Shown piece by piece: positions 27,975 through 37,042 of a DNA stretch of 64,000 bases. Location: NCBI GenBank assembly GCA_020633655.1, contig JACKDF010000005.1, positions 62,001-126,000 of the forward strand. The letters run 5' to 3'. Under the pieces are notes generated by a model. The model saw only the letters and a list, made by a program, of their open reading frames with translations, did no database searches and had not been told where the DNA came from. A program made the translations under genes and the position numbers. Numbering within the stretch: position 1 is the stretch's first letter; each line of letters starts with the position of its first letter. The stretch is from Deferribacteres bacterium. GTDB lineage: Bacteria; Zhuqueibacterota; Zhuqueibacteria; Zhuqueibacterales; Geothermadaptataceae.

Positions 27975-28901
27975 ATGCATAACTCGAAATCTCGATTAAA
28001 AACCTTAATGCCTGAATCTGCACAAACAGGATTTCAGCGCTTCAAAAAGTTAGTTCTTCGTTTTCTGCGGGAAAAACTGGAGAAAGTGTTGTTTACCGGA
28101 GCCTGGCCGGCCAAATTGGGAATTTCCGCTGGTTTTCAAGGGCAGGTTCATGTAACAAAATACCGCATGCGCTTTCCGGAATTTTCATTGAGTCTTGCTC
28201 CATTGCACATCGTTTTTGCTTCCGATTTTCATATGGGACCAACGACGCATGCTCAACATATTGAAAAATCCATTGAAAAGATTGCAAAGCTTGAACCTGA
28301 TCTTCTCCTTTTGGGTGGCGATTTTGTTTATTTGAAAGCAAAATTTGTCAACGATTGGCTGCGATTGATGCAAAAATATTTACCGGAATCGATTGAGAAG
28401 TACGCGGTTTTAGGCAATCATGACAACCATCTCGATCCGGTATACATCGCTGCTGCCCTGGAAGCAGCTGGTATAAAAATGCTGACGAACCGCTGCACAA
28501 CACTGGAAGCCCCTTATAATTTCATCAGCCTGCACGGTTTGGATGACTGGCAATCAGGGAATCCTGATGTGAATGCTGCGTTTAAAAAAACTGCTGAAAT
28601 CAGAATTGTTCTCATGCATTCTCCCTCCAATTACCTCGATTTGCAAAATGTCGATTTTGATCTGGCGTTTTGCGGGCATACCCATGGGGGACAAATTGCC
28701 CGTAAAGACGGCTCCCCGATTCGTGCTGGCTCTGGACCACTGTCGCGCCAGTACAATTTCGGAGTTTTTCAGATTGGTGAAAAAATGGAGAAAACCTTGA
28801 TTGTCAGCAGGGGAGTCGGATTTGGTTCGGTACCGTTCCGTATTAATTCGGCGCCAGAAATCGTTTCGATTCGGTTAATGCCGGAATTGAAATTGAGATA
28901 A
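27975..28901 (+). CDS. Calcineurin-like metallophosphoesterase
   Basis: About 308 residues from the ATG at 27975, which has GGGGGA just before it; an ATG at 27930 would add 15 residues without a ribosome site. Metal-binding motifs appear in order: ASDFHMG, LGGDFVY, LGNHDNH, MHSPSN and CGHTHGGQI, as in the YkuE/LpxG-like branch. A basic, amphipathic N-terminus (KKLVLRFLREKLEKVLF) could sit on the membrane; no clear signal peptide. Substrate unknown; some relatives hydrolyse UDP-sugar or lipid precursors. It follows miaA by 66 bases and may share its transcript. Confidence 0.88.
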   Translation: MHNSKSRLKTLMPESAQTGFQRFKKLVLRFLREKLEKVLFTGAWPAKLGISAGFQGQVHVTKYRMRFPEFSLSLAPLHIVFASDFHMGPTTHAQHIEKSIEKIAKLEPDLLLLGGDFVYLKAKFVNDWLRLMQKYLPESIEKYAVLGNHDNHLDPVYIAAALEAAGIKMLTNRCTTLEAPYNFISLHGLDDWQSGNPDVNAAFKKTAEIRIVLMHSPSNYLDLQNVDFDLAFCGHTHGGQIARKDGSPIRAGSGPLSRQYNFGVFQIGEKMEKTLIVSRGVGFGSVPFRINSAPEIVSIRLMPELKLR

Positions 28902-29002
28902 ATCGCTTCTGGAAATTTTACTATTTATTTCAGCTTACTTTGTTTTGCAAAGTTTTTTATTTTTTAGTGAAAATTTACTGAATTCTTTTAAAATACCCAC
29001 TA

Positions 29003-30787
29003 TTAAGCTCGAATACGCCTCACTACAACCACAACGACCGCAATTACTCCGACAAGCATCAACAAAGAAATAATTATAAGCACTACCATCACGACGCTGG
29101 GATTTTGCAGAAAATCGTGCGGCATCATGCTGGAAATGACATCCATGCGCATTTGTGGTTGCCCGTATTTTTCCGGAATATCAGGAACTCCATTGGCATC
29201 AACATCGGCGAAGGTCGAACAATAGTCCTCAATAATGGTTTGCAGCGAGTACGGATCGCCGGCTTTTTGCAGCACGTGGCCTGATAATTCCTGCACAGGA
29301 GAACCGTCCTTTCCCAGCAGGTGTATCTGTAAAAATCCAGAGGTCATTTTGTGCATCATTGACAGGCGTTGTGCAGTAATCCAGTCGGTAACGATGGAGT
29401 AAATTTGTTCCTCAGAAAACAGAATTGGTATTGCATCATTTGCATAGGCCGTTTTTTGCGCGCCAATGACGCGATTAAACAGGATTCGGCTGGTGTTGTA
29501 GCGAACATGCAGTCCGGCAAAATGCAGGAAATAATCATTACCTTTCAATGGATAAACGGATGAATTGATTTCCAGTATTTTCTGTAAATCCGATCCTGTA
29601 ACATTTATCTTTACCAACGGGAATCCAGCTTTATTCGGTTGCGCCGGATCGATTGGCGGGAATAATTCCTCCACATCCTGATCTGTAAGCAAGGAGTTAG
29701 TATCCGTTTCCTCCTGCACGCGAATATTTTCGTTTAAGAAAAAAGCAAAATCCGTGGTGTTCGCTGCTGTTTGCTGCGCAGCCCATAGCATTGCATCTGT
29801 GATAAAATTGCCTAAACCCGATGCTGGCAGTGTATTTCGGAGAGCAAAGTCATGCTGAACACCATTCCGGGACGATTGCCGCTGTTCTGAAAATTTCCCG
29901 TCGATTTGTTGCATGCGTTTTATTTCGCGCTGCGTTGAGGCGACAAGAACTTCAGCAATGTTAAGCGATTGCTGACGAGCTGCTGATTGCAAAACCGGTG
30001 TATTTTCCGAATAAACTGTGTCCGTGCGCACACTGTTTGTTCCACCGCTGATGATTATATCAATATCCGGCGCTTTCAGCCCGAGGTATTGCGTTTCGCC
30101 TGTCCATCTGGTACTTCCTGGTTTTTTACTCATGCCACTGAACGTGAGACATACGATTATATCCACTTTTTCGTGCTGCTGCAAAAATCGTGATGCTTGT
30201 TGTGCAGATAGCTCCGGATCTTTAAAAAGAAATCCCGGACTTTGCTGCAACTTAAAAATTTCCTCATTACCCAATACGGCAAAGACGCCAATTTTCAAGT
30301 CTGCCTTTTCAAGGATGAGATACTCATGAATTTTCTTGTCCTCATAGAGTTTTTTTAATTGCGCGCTTTCTGCGTTGGATGAATCCAATTCCATGTTTGT
30401 CAGGACGATTTTCGGTAACGTGCCGGAAATTTGTTCGGCTTTTTTCAACTGCTCTGCAAAATATACAGAACCATTGTAAAGGTCATCGAATCCGGGCATA
30501 ACAGCGTCAAATCCTAATTTATCAAAGAGAAACCAATTTTTCGCATCGCCAAGATTACCACTGTTTGCAACGAGAACCGGCGATTGAGTATCGTTTTTTA
30601 AGGAATCAATCAGGTGTTGTGCCGATGATATGTTCTTTTCTGAGGGATTTGCAATAAATCTTTGCAAACCGGAGGTGTACACCACCTGGAGCACGGTATC
30701 CGCTGGCGTGGCATTCAGATTGAGAAGGGACAGAAAGAAAAGGATGTTTGAAGCGAACATGGTATATATTTTCATAGAATTTTTCAT
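29003..30787 (-). CDS. 5'-nucleotidase-like membrane protein with degraded metal site
   Basis: 594 residues: signal peptide (about 1-29), a region with the layout of the UshA metallophosphatase domain (about 30-300), a 5'-nucleotidase C-terminal-like domain (about 325-500, GLGNFITDAMLWAA and FAFFLNENIR) and a C-terminal membrane helix (about 562-590) with a basic end. The usual metal ligands are absent. VVYTSGLQRF replaces the DxHG motif, VMPGFDDLY stands in place of GNHEFD, and IISGGTNS replaces GHxH. It is therefore probably not a working phosphohydrolase, or it uses other residues. It would face the periplasm on an inner-membrane anchor. It is last of a minus-strand run that starts at the mutase gene, 18 bases after the HAD gene. 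Confidence 0.8.
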   Translation of the reverse strand: MKNSMKIYTMFASNILFFLSLLNLNATPADTVLQVVYTSGLQRFIANPSEKNISSAQHLIDSLKNDTQSPVLVANSGNLGDAKNWFLFDKLGFDAVMPGFDDLYNGSVYFAEQLKKAEQISGTLPKIVLTNMELDSSNAESAQLKKLYEDKKIHEYLILEKADLKIGVFAVLGNEEIFKLQQSPGFLFKDPELSAQQASRFLQQHEKVDIIVCLTFSGMSKKPGSTRWTGETQYLGLKAPDIDIIISGGTNSVRTDTVYSENTPVLQSAARQQSLNIAEVLVASTQREIKRMQQIDGKFSEQRQSSRNGVQHDFALRNTLPASGLGNFITDAMLWAAQQTAANTTDFAFFLNENIRVQEETDTNSLLTDQDVEELFPPIDPAQPNKAGFPLVKINVTGSDLQKILEINSSVYPLKGNDYFLHFAGLHVRYNTSRILFNRVIGAQKTAYANDAIPILFSEEQIYSIVTDWITAQRLSMMHKMTSGFLQIHLLGKDGSPVQELSGHVLQKAGDPYSLQTIIEDYCSTFADVDANGVPDIPEKYGQPQMRMDVISSMMPHDFLQNPSVVMVVLIIISLLMLVGVIAVVVVVVRRIRA

Positions 30788-30805
30788 AATAATTGGTTGA
30801 ATAAA

Positions 30806-31618
30806 TTAGTGTTCTATTAAGAATGGTATTAAAACTTCCAGCGATTCCACGACGATGTCTGGTATAATTTCCGATTCGTTGAGCATGCCTAAATCCGTTT
30901 CTCCCGACAACACCAGTATTGACAATACATTATTTTTTTTGCCAAATTCGATGTCGGTCATCAACCTGTCGCCGACGATTGCCATATTTTGCGGTGCACA
31001 ATTCATTCGCTGCAAAATACCGTCAAACATGGATTGATATGGCTTACCCAGAACGACAGGTTTTATCCCGGTCGCAGCAGTGAGTGCTGCGGTCATGGCA
31101 CCGCAGTCTGGTAAAACCTCACCATTTTCCATCGGGCAGGTGAAGTCGGGGTGGGTGGCGAAAAAGGGGATGCCCCTGCGCAGGAAGTTCGTTGCTTTGT
31201 GAAAACGGTCATAGTTGAAATCAAGATCGAAACCGAGAACAATGGCATCCGGTTGTTCATTTTCGAGGGTAAAGCCATGCTCACAAAAGTAAGCAATCAA
31301 TGGCTCTGTGCCGAGAATAAATAGTTTCTGAATGTTATTTCTGGTTTTGAGAAACTCGATGGTTGCGTCAGCGGACGTGTAGATTTGTTCTGCTTTTACT
31401 GACAAACCAAAGCCTTTGAACTTCATAACATAATCAATGGGCACCTTGGAGGAGTTGTTGGTAACAAAAAGAAATTTCCTGCCTGTTTTCTGCACTATCT
31501 GTAAAAAATCATGGGTAAAGGGAAAGACTGAATTTCCCAGATAGGTTGTCCCGTCAAGATCGAGGGCAAAACAGGTGATAGTTTTCAATTTATTGCGTAG
31601 TTCGTTTTTCGTGTGCAT
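30806..31618 (-). CDS. HAD-IIA (NagD-like) phosphatase
   Basis: About 270 residues from the ATG at 31618, 10 bases after the stop of the PHP gene; a start at 31753 would overlap that gene by 125 bases and add a tail unlike the family. Motif I FALDLDGTTYLG, motif II FVTNNSS, the IIA cap, the Lys in GKPYQSMFD and motif III/IV VGDRLMTDIEFG are complete. These enzymes dephosphorylate small sugar or nucleotide phosphates in the cytoplasm. Its place between a PHP phosphoesterase and a 5'-nucleotidase-like protein suggests a common phosphate-ester theme, which is inference. Confidence 0.88.
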   Translation of the reverse strand: MHTKNELRNKLKTITCFALDLDGTTYLGNSVFPFTHDFLQIVQKTGRKFLFVTNNSSKVPIDYVMKFKGFGLSVKAEQIYTSADATIEFLKTRNNIQKLFILGTEPLIAYFCEHGFTLENEQPDAIVLGFDLDFNYDRFHKATNFLRRGIPFFATHPDFTCPMENGEVLPDCGAMTAALTAATGIKPVVLGKPYQSMFDGILQRMNCAPQNMAIVGDRLMTDIEFGKKNNVLSILVLSGETDLGMLNESEIIPDIVVESLEVLIPFLIEH

Positions 31619-31628
31619 GTGTTCTGAG

Positions 31629-32525
31629 TTACCGGTAATCGTAAAAAGCGGGTCTTCGGTTGCGGAAATACGTGAGTTTCTCAACACCAGCACGGGCAAA
31701 CATATGGCCGGCAGTCTTAAAATGCGCACCGATCGCTTGTGGTTTGTGAGCATCAGAAGCGAAGGTCAGGTTGATTTTACTGTCATGGCAAAATTGAAGG
31801 GCGCGTTGTGTTAAAAACGGTTTTCCATAAGACCGGTCGATACCCTGTGTGTTGAGCTCAACCGCAATGCCATTTTCTTTCGCAAGTTGTAACACATCAA
31901 AGATCGCTTCCTCGTAGAAATTTTCAAAGCCGGCAAAGTAACGGCTGGTGCCATTTTTGTCTGGTGAATCAAACTTGCGCAGAAGATCGATGTGTGAGAG
32001 CACCTCAAAAAATTGCATGTTTACAAGGCCGCAAAGCGCGCGGTGATACTCCTCAATTATTTTTTCGATTCCGCACATGGTCACATATTTTTCAAAACTT
32101 TCCGGAAAATCGTCCCACATAACCATTTGTGGATTTTTCGGATCTGTGGAAATGTCCAGGGGCAGAAGATGCACGGAGCCGTTCAATGCGCCTAAATGCA
32201 AACCCATCAATTCTACCCGTTGCAGAAAATCAGCAACCATTGCCCTTATTTCGTCCTCACAACCGGCGATATAGTCCACTTCCAGGCCGATTGGCGTCTC
32301 GGAACCAGTAAAAAGTTGCAAAAAGGGTTCGTATTCCTCAGGCGCCATTGCAAAATCGAAATCCTTGCGTGGTCCAGTGCGGTATTTTTCTGGCAGCAGT
32401 GCATGCTCTTTGATGCTGATTTCAATACCACGCTCCTTCGCCATGGCCACGTAAGGAGCCAATTGGTGTGCAGGCGGCTCATCAGCATGCGGCCGCAGGT
32501 GGATGTGCTCGTCGTATATTTTCAT
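31629..32525 (-). CDS. PHP-domain phosphoesterase (histidinol-phosphatase-like)
   Basis: 298 residues. MKIYDEHIHLRPH at the N-terminus, IKEHALLP, GLEVDY, SVHLLPLD, VLSHIDLLRKF, ELNTQG and FASDAHKP reproduce the PHP metal-binding motifs in order, closest to the HisJ/HisK type. The likely reaction is hydrolysis of a small phosphate ester such as histidinol phosphate; no his gene is adjacent, so the true substrate is open. Its ATG overlaps the stop of the nucleotidyltransferase gene by 4 bases and the HAD gene follows after 10 bases, so it sits inside an operon. Confidence 0.87.
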   Translation of the reverse strand: MKIYDEHIHLRPHADEPPAHQLAPYVAMAKERGIEISIKEHALLPEKYRTGPRKDFDFAMAPEEYEPFLQLFTGSETPIGLEVDYIAGCEDEIRAMVADFLQRVELMGLHLGALNGSVHLLPLDISTDPKNPQMVMWDDFPESFEKYVTMCGIEKIIEEYHRALCGLVNMQFFEVLSHIDLLRKFDSPDKNGTSRYFAGFENFYEEAIFDVLQLAKENGIAVELNTQGIDRSYGKPFLTQRALQFCHDSKINLTFASDAHKPQAIGAHFKTAGHMFARAGVEKLTYFRNRRPAFYDYR

Positions 32526-32977
32526 GTTTTTCTGCTTTTTTCAAGTTCTTCTGCGTCTGCCTGATCCCGAAGTCGTTTCGAATTTTTTTTCGCTTGTATA
32601 AGGTCTGAATAAGCGATGATGTTTACTTGGGTCGCATCAATCTTTACTCGTTGAAAATTGGAAAAAATTTGTTCGTTTTCAATTCCCACAAGATGTGTTA
32701 AAAGATCAATCCTGTTCGGTTCAACACCCAAATGAATGGCACTACCCGGCTCTTCAAAAAGCTTTTTCGGGATTCCAGCCTTCCCAAAACCAAAATCCTG
32801 GAGTGCTGACATAACTTTCTTAGCATTTTCTTTTGTTGGATTGATGAGTAGGTCAATATCTAATGTTGTCCGAACATAGCCATAATAATTGACAGCAAAT
32901 CCGCCTACCAGGGCATAGGAAACTTTATAATCATTGAATAGCTTAATTAAGTCTTTCATATCGTTGCTAAAAAACAT
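32522..32977 (-). CDS. Nucleotidyltransferase of the AbiEii/DUF6036-like type (putative toxin)
   Basis: 151 residues. The minimal nucleotidyltransferase signature is present: YALVGGFAVNYYGYVRTTLDIDLL, i.e. GG then an Arg and a DxD pair. A second Asp-containing strand NRIDLLTHL follows and IIAYSDLIQAKKNSKRLRDQADAEEL closes the domain. Proteins of this type are the enzyme half of AbiE-like or MenA-like toxin-antitoxin pairs, or stand alone as small modifiers. A 72-aa gene ends 22 bases upstream and is its likely partner. The 4-base overlap with the PHP gene downstream couples it to the metabolic genes, which is unusual for such a pair. Activity and target unknown. Confidence 0.8.
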   Translation of the reverse strand: MFFSNDMKDLIKLFNDYKVSYALVGGFAVNYYGYVRTTLDIDLLINPTKENAKKVMSALQDFGFGKAGIPKKLFEEPGSAIHLGVEPNRIDLLTHLVGIENEQIFSNFQRVKIDATQVNIIAYSDLIQAKKNSKRLRDQADAEELEKSRKT

Positions 32978-32999
32978 GGACTGGCTCTTTTAAAACGTT

Positions 33000-33218
33000 T
33001 CAGATATCATTTGGGGGAAAAAGAAACAATTTTTCATAGGTAACTTTTTTAACAATTGGTTTTATAAACCAATCCGCGCCCCACCGTTGTGCTTGCAAAA
33101 CCGCAAACTCTCGACACCTTTCTTCCACGCTCATTTTTTTTCGACGTTTATATTCGCAGGCATTTTCCTCTTCGAAAGAGGAAAATATTTTTACTTCTAT
33201 ATCTGTTCGATCTTGCAT
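33000..33218 (-). CDS. 72-aa small partner protein of the nucleotidyltransferase
   Basis: Begins MQDRTDIEVKIFSSFEEE and has the pattern KxFxSFEExx...YKRRKKMSVEERCREF...LQAQRWG. From memory, small proteins with a SFEE...S/TxEER pattern often lie directly before nucleotidyltransferase genes in environmental genomes. It is soluble, charged and lacks a DNA-binding motif that can be recognised. It lies 22 bases upstream of the nucleotidyltransferase and 115 bases downstream of icmF. An antitoxin-like or accessory role is inference from position. Confidence 0.65.
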   Translation of the reverse strand: MQDRTDIEVKIFSSFEEENACEYKRRKKMSVEERCREFAVLQAQRWGADWFIKPIVKKVTYEKLFLFPPNDI

Positions 33219-33333
33219 TTCGGAAAACTCTCACACTATCATTTTTTAAATTCACAATACTGGTTATACCCATCAACCATCTCTTGCAGCTTTGGTTAAT
33301 TTCCTGTCCGACAAAAGGCTGGTTTTTTTTTCA

Positions 33334-36300
33334 TCACATATTCCGTCGATATTGCCCGCCAACCTCGAATAAGGCGTTTGTGATCTGCCCGATTGAGCAC
33401 ACTTTTGCGGCTTCCATCAATTCGACGAAGACATTTTTGTTGTGAATTGCAGCTTGTTGAACTTTTTGCAAAGCTTTCTCGCTTTGTTCTTTTTGCATGG
33501 CATGCAAATTTTCCACCGTTGCAATTTGTGCATTCTTTTCTTCTTCCGTTGAACGGATAACTTCATCCGGCAAGACCGTCGGCGAGCCCTCGGAACTGAG
33601 AAATGTGTTGACACCGACGATTGGGTACTCACCGGTGTGTTTCAGTCGTTCGTAATACAAACTCTCTTCCTGAATTTTACTGCGTTGGTACATGGTTTCC
33701 ATAGCACCGAGCACCGCACCGCGTTCGGTAAGCCGGTCAAATTCTGCCATCACGGCTTCTTCCACGAGATCAGTTAATTCTTCGATGATAAACGATCCCT
33801 GCATCGGGTTTTCGTTTTTTGCAAGTCCCAGCTCGCGATTGATGATGAGCTGAATTGCCATCGCGCGGCGCACGGATTCTTCTGTCGGGGTTGTAATAGC
33901 CTCATCGTAGGCGTTGGTGTGCAGGCTGTTGCAGTTGTCATAAATAGCATACAAAGCCTGCAGCGTTGTGCGAATATCGTTAAAACCGATTTCCTGTGCG
34001 TGCAAGGAGCGGCCGGAAGTTTGAATGTGGTATTTCAGCATTTGCGCCCGTGGATCAGCGCCATATTTCAATTTCATCGCCTTGGCCCAAATGCGGCGTG
34101 CGACACGCCCGATAACCGCGTACTCCGGATCGATGCCATTGGAAAAAAAGAAACTCAAATTCGGTCCAAAGTTATTGATATCCATGCCGCGACTCAGATA
34201 GTATTCCACATAGGTGAAACCGTTGGCCAGCGTAAATGCCAATTGTGTGATCGGATTCGCGCCAGCCTCCGCGATGTGGTAACCGGAGATGGAAACACTG
34301 TAAAAATTGCGTACTGCATTGTCGATGAAATAGGCCTGCACATCGCCCATGAGCCGTAAGGCAAATTCGGTAGAGAAAATACAGGTATTCTGTGCCTGGT
34401 CCTCTTTGAGAATGTCGGCCTGCACAGTGCCGCGAACCTGATTTAATGTGCGCGCTTTGATTTCATTGTATTTTTCCGCTGGCAAAACCTGATCACCGGT
34501 GATGCCGAGCAGCAACAAACCGAGACTGTTGTTTGTTTCTGGAAGTGTCCCATTGTATCGTGGACGTGGTAGATTTTTATTTTTGTAGATTTTATTAATC
34601 GTGCTTTCGATTTCTTCGACCATACCGTTTTCACGAATGTACACTTCGCATTGCTGGTCGATGGCGGCATTGAGGAAAAATGCCAGCATCATCGGTGCTG
34701 GCCCGTTGATGGTCATAGAAACCGAAGTCATCGGATCGACGAGATCAAAACCGGAATAAAGCTTTTTCGCATCATCGAGGCAGCAGATGGAGACACCGGA
34801 ATTACCCACTTTGCCATAAATATCCGGACGCCGGTTTGGATCATTGCCGTAAAGCGTTACAGAATCGAATGCCGTGGAAAGTCGTTTTGCGGGCGAATCT
34901 TTGCTGACGTAGTGAAAACGCCGGTTTGTACGCTCGGGACCGCCTTCTCCAGCGAACATACGAGTAGGGTCTTCTGTTTGCCGTTTAAATGGGAACAAGC
35001 CAGCTGTAAAGGGAAATTCTCCCGGTACATTTTCCTGTAAACTCCAGTGCAAAATATCACCCCAGGCCTGGTAACGCGGCAGGCTGACTTTGGGAATAAC
35101 TGTGTTTGACAATGACCTGGTTTGTGTATCGATTTGCAGTTCATTGCCGCGAACCTGGTATTTGAAAACCGGTTCACTGTATTTCTTCTTTTTCTCTGCC
35201 CACTGCTCAATGAGCACCCTATTGTGTGGATCAAGTTCGAGCTCCAGCTTTTTCATCGTTGCTTGCAGGACTTTTTGTGTTTCCTCACCATCCTGGGATC
35301 GCTGCACTATGGCAATGGATTGAGCAAGGCTGTAGAGTTTTTGCGCCACCTGCCGTTGCTGTTCCACCCAACTGTTGTAATTACGCACCGTGTCGGCGAT
35401 TTCAGAGAGATAGCGCGTGCGGTTGGTGGGAATGATGTGCTGTTTTTCCGATTGGTCGTATTTGCCGTTAAAAGATGTCTGGAAGGCATCGTTAAATTTT
35501 TCATCTACTTTTTTCATTAGGGCGGCGTAGAGCTGGTTCATGCCAGGGTCGTTAAACTGCGAGGCGATGGTGCCATAAACCGGCAGACTTTCTTCCACCT
35601 CATGCCAGAGCCCATGATTGCGAGCGTACTGTTTTTTTACATCCCGTAAAGCGTCCAGGGCACCACGCTTGTCAAATTTGTTGATGGCAATGAAATCGGC
35701 GAAATCCAGCATATCAATTTTTTCGAGCTGGGTGGCAGCGCCGTATTCTGGTGTCATTACATACAGACTGATGTCACTGTGCTCGATTATTTCTGTATCC
35801 GATTGGCCGATGCCGCTGGTTTCGAGAATGATGAGATCGAACTGCGCCGCTTTCAGGATAGTAACCGCTTCGCGTACATGGGAGGACAGGGCAAGATTGG
35901 ACTGCCGTGTCGCCAGAGAGCGCATGTAAACGCGTTCGTTGTGGATGGCGTTCATGCGTATGCGATCACCTAACAATGCGCCACCAGTTTTGCGTTTTGA
36001 AGGATCGACGGAAATGATACCAATGGTTTTGTCGCTGAAATCCTGGAGATAACGCCGTACCAATTCGTCGATGAGCGATGATTTGCCCGAACCGCCGGTG
36101 CCGGTGATGCCGAGTACAGGAATGTTTTTACTCTCTGCCATTTCATGAATGGTTGAGACGGTGGCCTGGTTTGCTTCTTTATTGTTTTCAACGACCGAAA
36201 TCAAGCGTGCGATGGCGAGATCGTTGCGTTGTGAGAGCAGATTGAGTTCATTGCTGAGCGTATTTCCGGTGGGAAAATCGCTTTGCTGCAAGAGATCGTT

Positions 36301-36723
36301 AATCATGCCTTGCAGACCCATGTGACGCCCGTCGTCGGGGGAGTAGATGCGGGCTATGCCGTAGTCCTGCAACATTTTTATTTCATCGGGCAGGATAACA
36401 CCGCCACCACCGGCAAAAATCTTGATATGTCCGGCGCCGCGTTCTTTTAACAGATCGTACATGTATTTCAGAAATTCGTTATGCCCACCTTGATAGGAGG
36501 TAATGGCGATGGCCTGCACGTCTTCCTGAATGGCGCACTCAACGATCTCCTGCACGCTTCTGTCGTGCCCGAGATGGATGACCTCCGCACCACTCGCCTG
36601 CATTATGCGCCGCATGATGTTTATTGCTGCATCATGCCCGTCGAACAACGAAGCTGCCGTGGTGATGCGGATTTTATTTTTGGGTTTATATGGGGATGCT
36701 TCTTGCATTGTCTTTTGCCTCAC
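33334..36723 (-). CDS. icmF: Fused acyl-CoA mutase with built-in G-protein chaperone (IcmF)
   Basis: 1129 residues, the length of IcmF. Order: a B12-binding domain at about 16-135 (FDGHDAAIN, His30 as the lower cobalt ligand); a MeaB-like G domain at about 200-410 (GITGTGGSGKSS, P-loop 208-215; ETSGIGQSDTE; NKFD 348-351); and the TIM-barrel mutase domain from about 550 (DIYGKVGNSGVS, SVSMTINGPAPMMLAFF). IcmF interconverts isobutyryl-CoA and n-butyryl-CoA using adenosylcobalamin. Two substrate positions fit this: Phe in GLFPFKR (577/579) and Gln778 in QAQNT, where methylmalonyl-CoA mutases have Tyr and Arg. It heads the minus-strand run down to 29003, though a 115-base gap follows it. No cobalamin riboswitch was seen upstream; a tandem repeat lies there. 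Confidence 0.94.
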   Translation of the reverse strand: MRQKTMQEASPYKPKNKIRITTAASLFDGHDAAINIMRRIMQASGAEVIHLGHDRSVQEIVECAIQEDVQAIAITSYQGGHNEFLKYMYDLLKERGAGHIKIFAGGGGVILPDEIKMLQDYGIARIYSPDDGRHMGLQGMINDLLQQSDFPTGNTLSNELNLLSQRNDLAIARLISVVENNKEANQATVSTIHEMAESKNIPVLGITGTGGSGKSSLIDELVRRYLQDFSDKTIGIISVDPSKRKTGGALLGDRIRMNAIHNERVYMRSLATRQSNLALSSHVREAVTILKAAQFDLIILETSGIGQSDTEIIEHSDISLYVMTPEYGAATQLEKIDMLDFADFIAINKFDKRGALDALRDVKKQYARNHGLWHEVEESLPVYGTIASQFNDPGMNQLYAALMKKVDEKFNDAFQTSFNGKYDQSEKQHIIPTNRTRYLSEIADTVRNYNSWVEQQRQVAQKLYSLAQSIAIVQRSQDGEETQKVLQATMKKLELELDPHNRVLIEQWAEKKKKYSEPVFKYQVRGNELQIDTQTRSLSNTVIPKVSLPRYQAWGDILHWSLQENVPGEFPFTAGLFPFKRQTEDPTRMFAGEGGPERTNRRFHYVSKDSPAKRLSTAFDSVTLYGNDPNRRPDIYGKVGNSGVSICCLDDAKKLYSGFDLVDPMTSVSMTINGPAPMMLAFFLNAAIDQQCEVYIRENGMVEEIESTINKIYKNKNLPRPRYNGTLPETNNSLGLLLLGITGDQVLPAEKYNEIKARTLNQVRGTVQADILKEDQAQNTCIFSTEFALRLMGDVQAYFIDNAVRNFYSVSISGYHIAEAGANPITQLAFTLANGFTYVEYYLSRGMDINNFGPNLSFFFSNGIDPEYAVIGRVARRIWAKAMKLKYGADPRAQMLKYHIQTSGRSLHAQEIGFNDIRTTLQALYAIYDNCNSLHTNAYDEAITTPTEESVRRAMAIQLIINRELGLAKNENPMQGSFIIEELTDLVEEAVMAEFDRLTERGAVLGAMETMYQRSKIQEESLYYERLKHTGEYPIVGVNTFLSSEGSPTVLPDEVIRSTEEEKNAQIATVENLHAMQKEQSEKALQKVQQAAIHNKNVFVELMEAAKVCSIGQITNALFEVGGQYRRNM

Positions 36724-36802
36724 TAAAAATCTTTTTCCATGCAGGATTTGAAAACAAGTTAAAGGTTTCAGGGGCCAGGTGACAAGTTTATCTTTAACTT
36801 TT

Positions 36803-36886
36803 CAACCTGCAACCTGCAACTTGTAACTTGTAACTTGTAACTTGTAACTTGTAACCTGTAACCTGTAACCTGTAATTTACAACCTG
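36803..36886. repeat. Heptanucleotide tandem array, about 12 units
   Basis: Twelve 7-bp units in register: CAACCTG twice, CAACTTG once, TAACTTG four times, TAACCTG three times, then a degenerate unit and a last CAACCTG. It lies 80 bases upstream of icmF and about 160 bases before the decayed transposase. Length is likely variable by slippage. Confidence 0.85.
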
Positions 36887-37042
36887 CTACCAACCATAAG
36901 CCGGTGAGAAAATATCCTTTTTATTATTTGAGGGCAAGGAAAAATAAAGAATTTCAAGATAGAGAACAGGCTCTTGATTCGAGCAATGCTCTGATGCAAA
37001 AAAAATTTGTATTCGAATTCATTTTATTCGGAAAAACGGTAA

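Noticed and set aside
31619..31753. Longer start of the HAD-IIA phosphatase
   Set aside because: It would overlap the PHP gene by 125 bases and add 45 residues that do not fit the family N-terminus.
36724..36802. Cobalamin riboswitch before icmF
   Set aside because: No B12-box-like conserved sequence or long structured leader is visible; the space is short and leads into the tandem array.
36803..36886. Heptamer array considered as CRISPR or as iteron origin
   Set aside because: Units are 7 bp with no spacers, and no replication protein or DnaA boxes are nearby.
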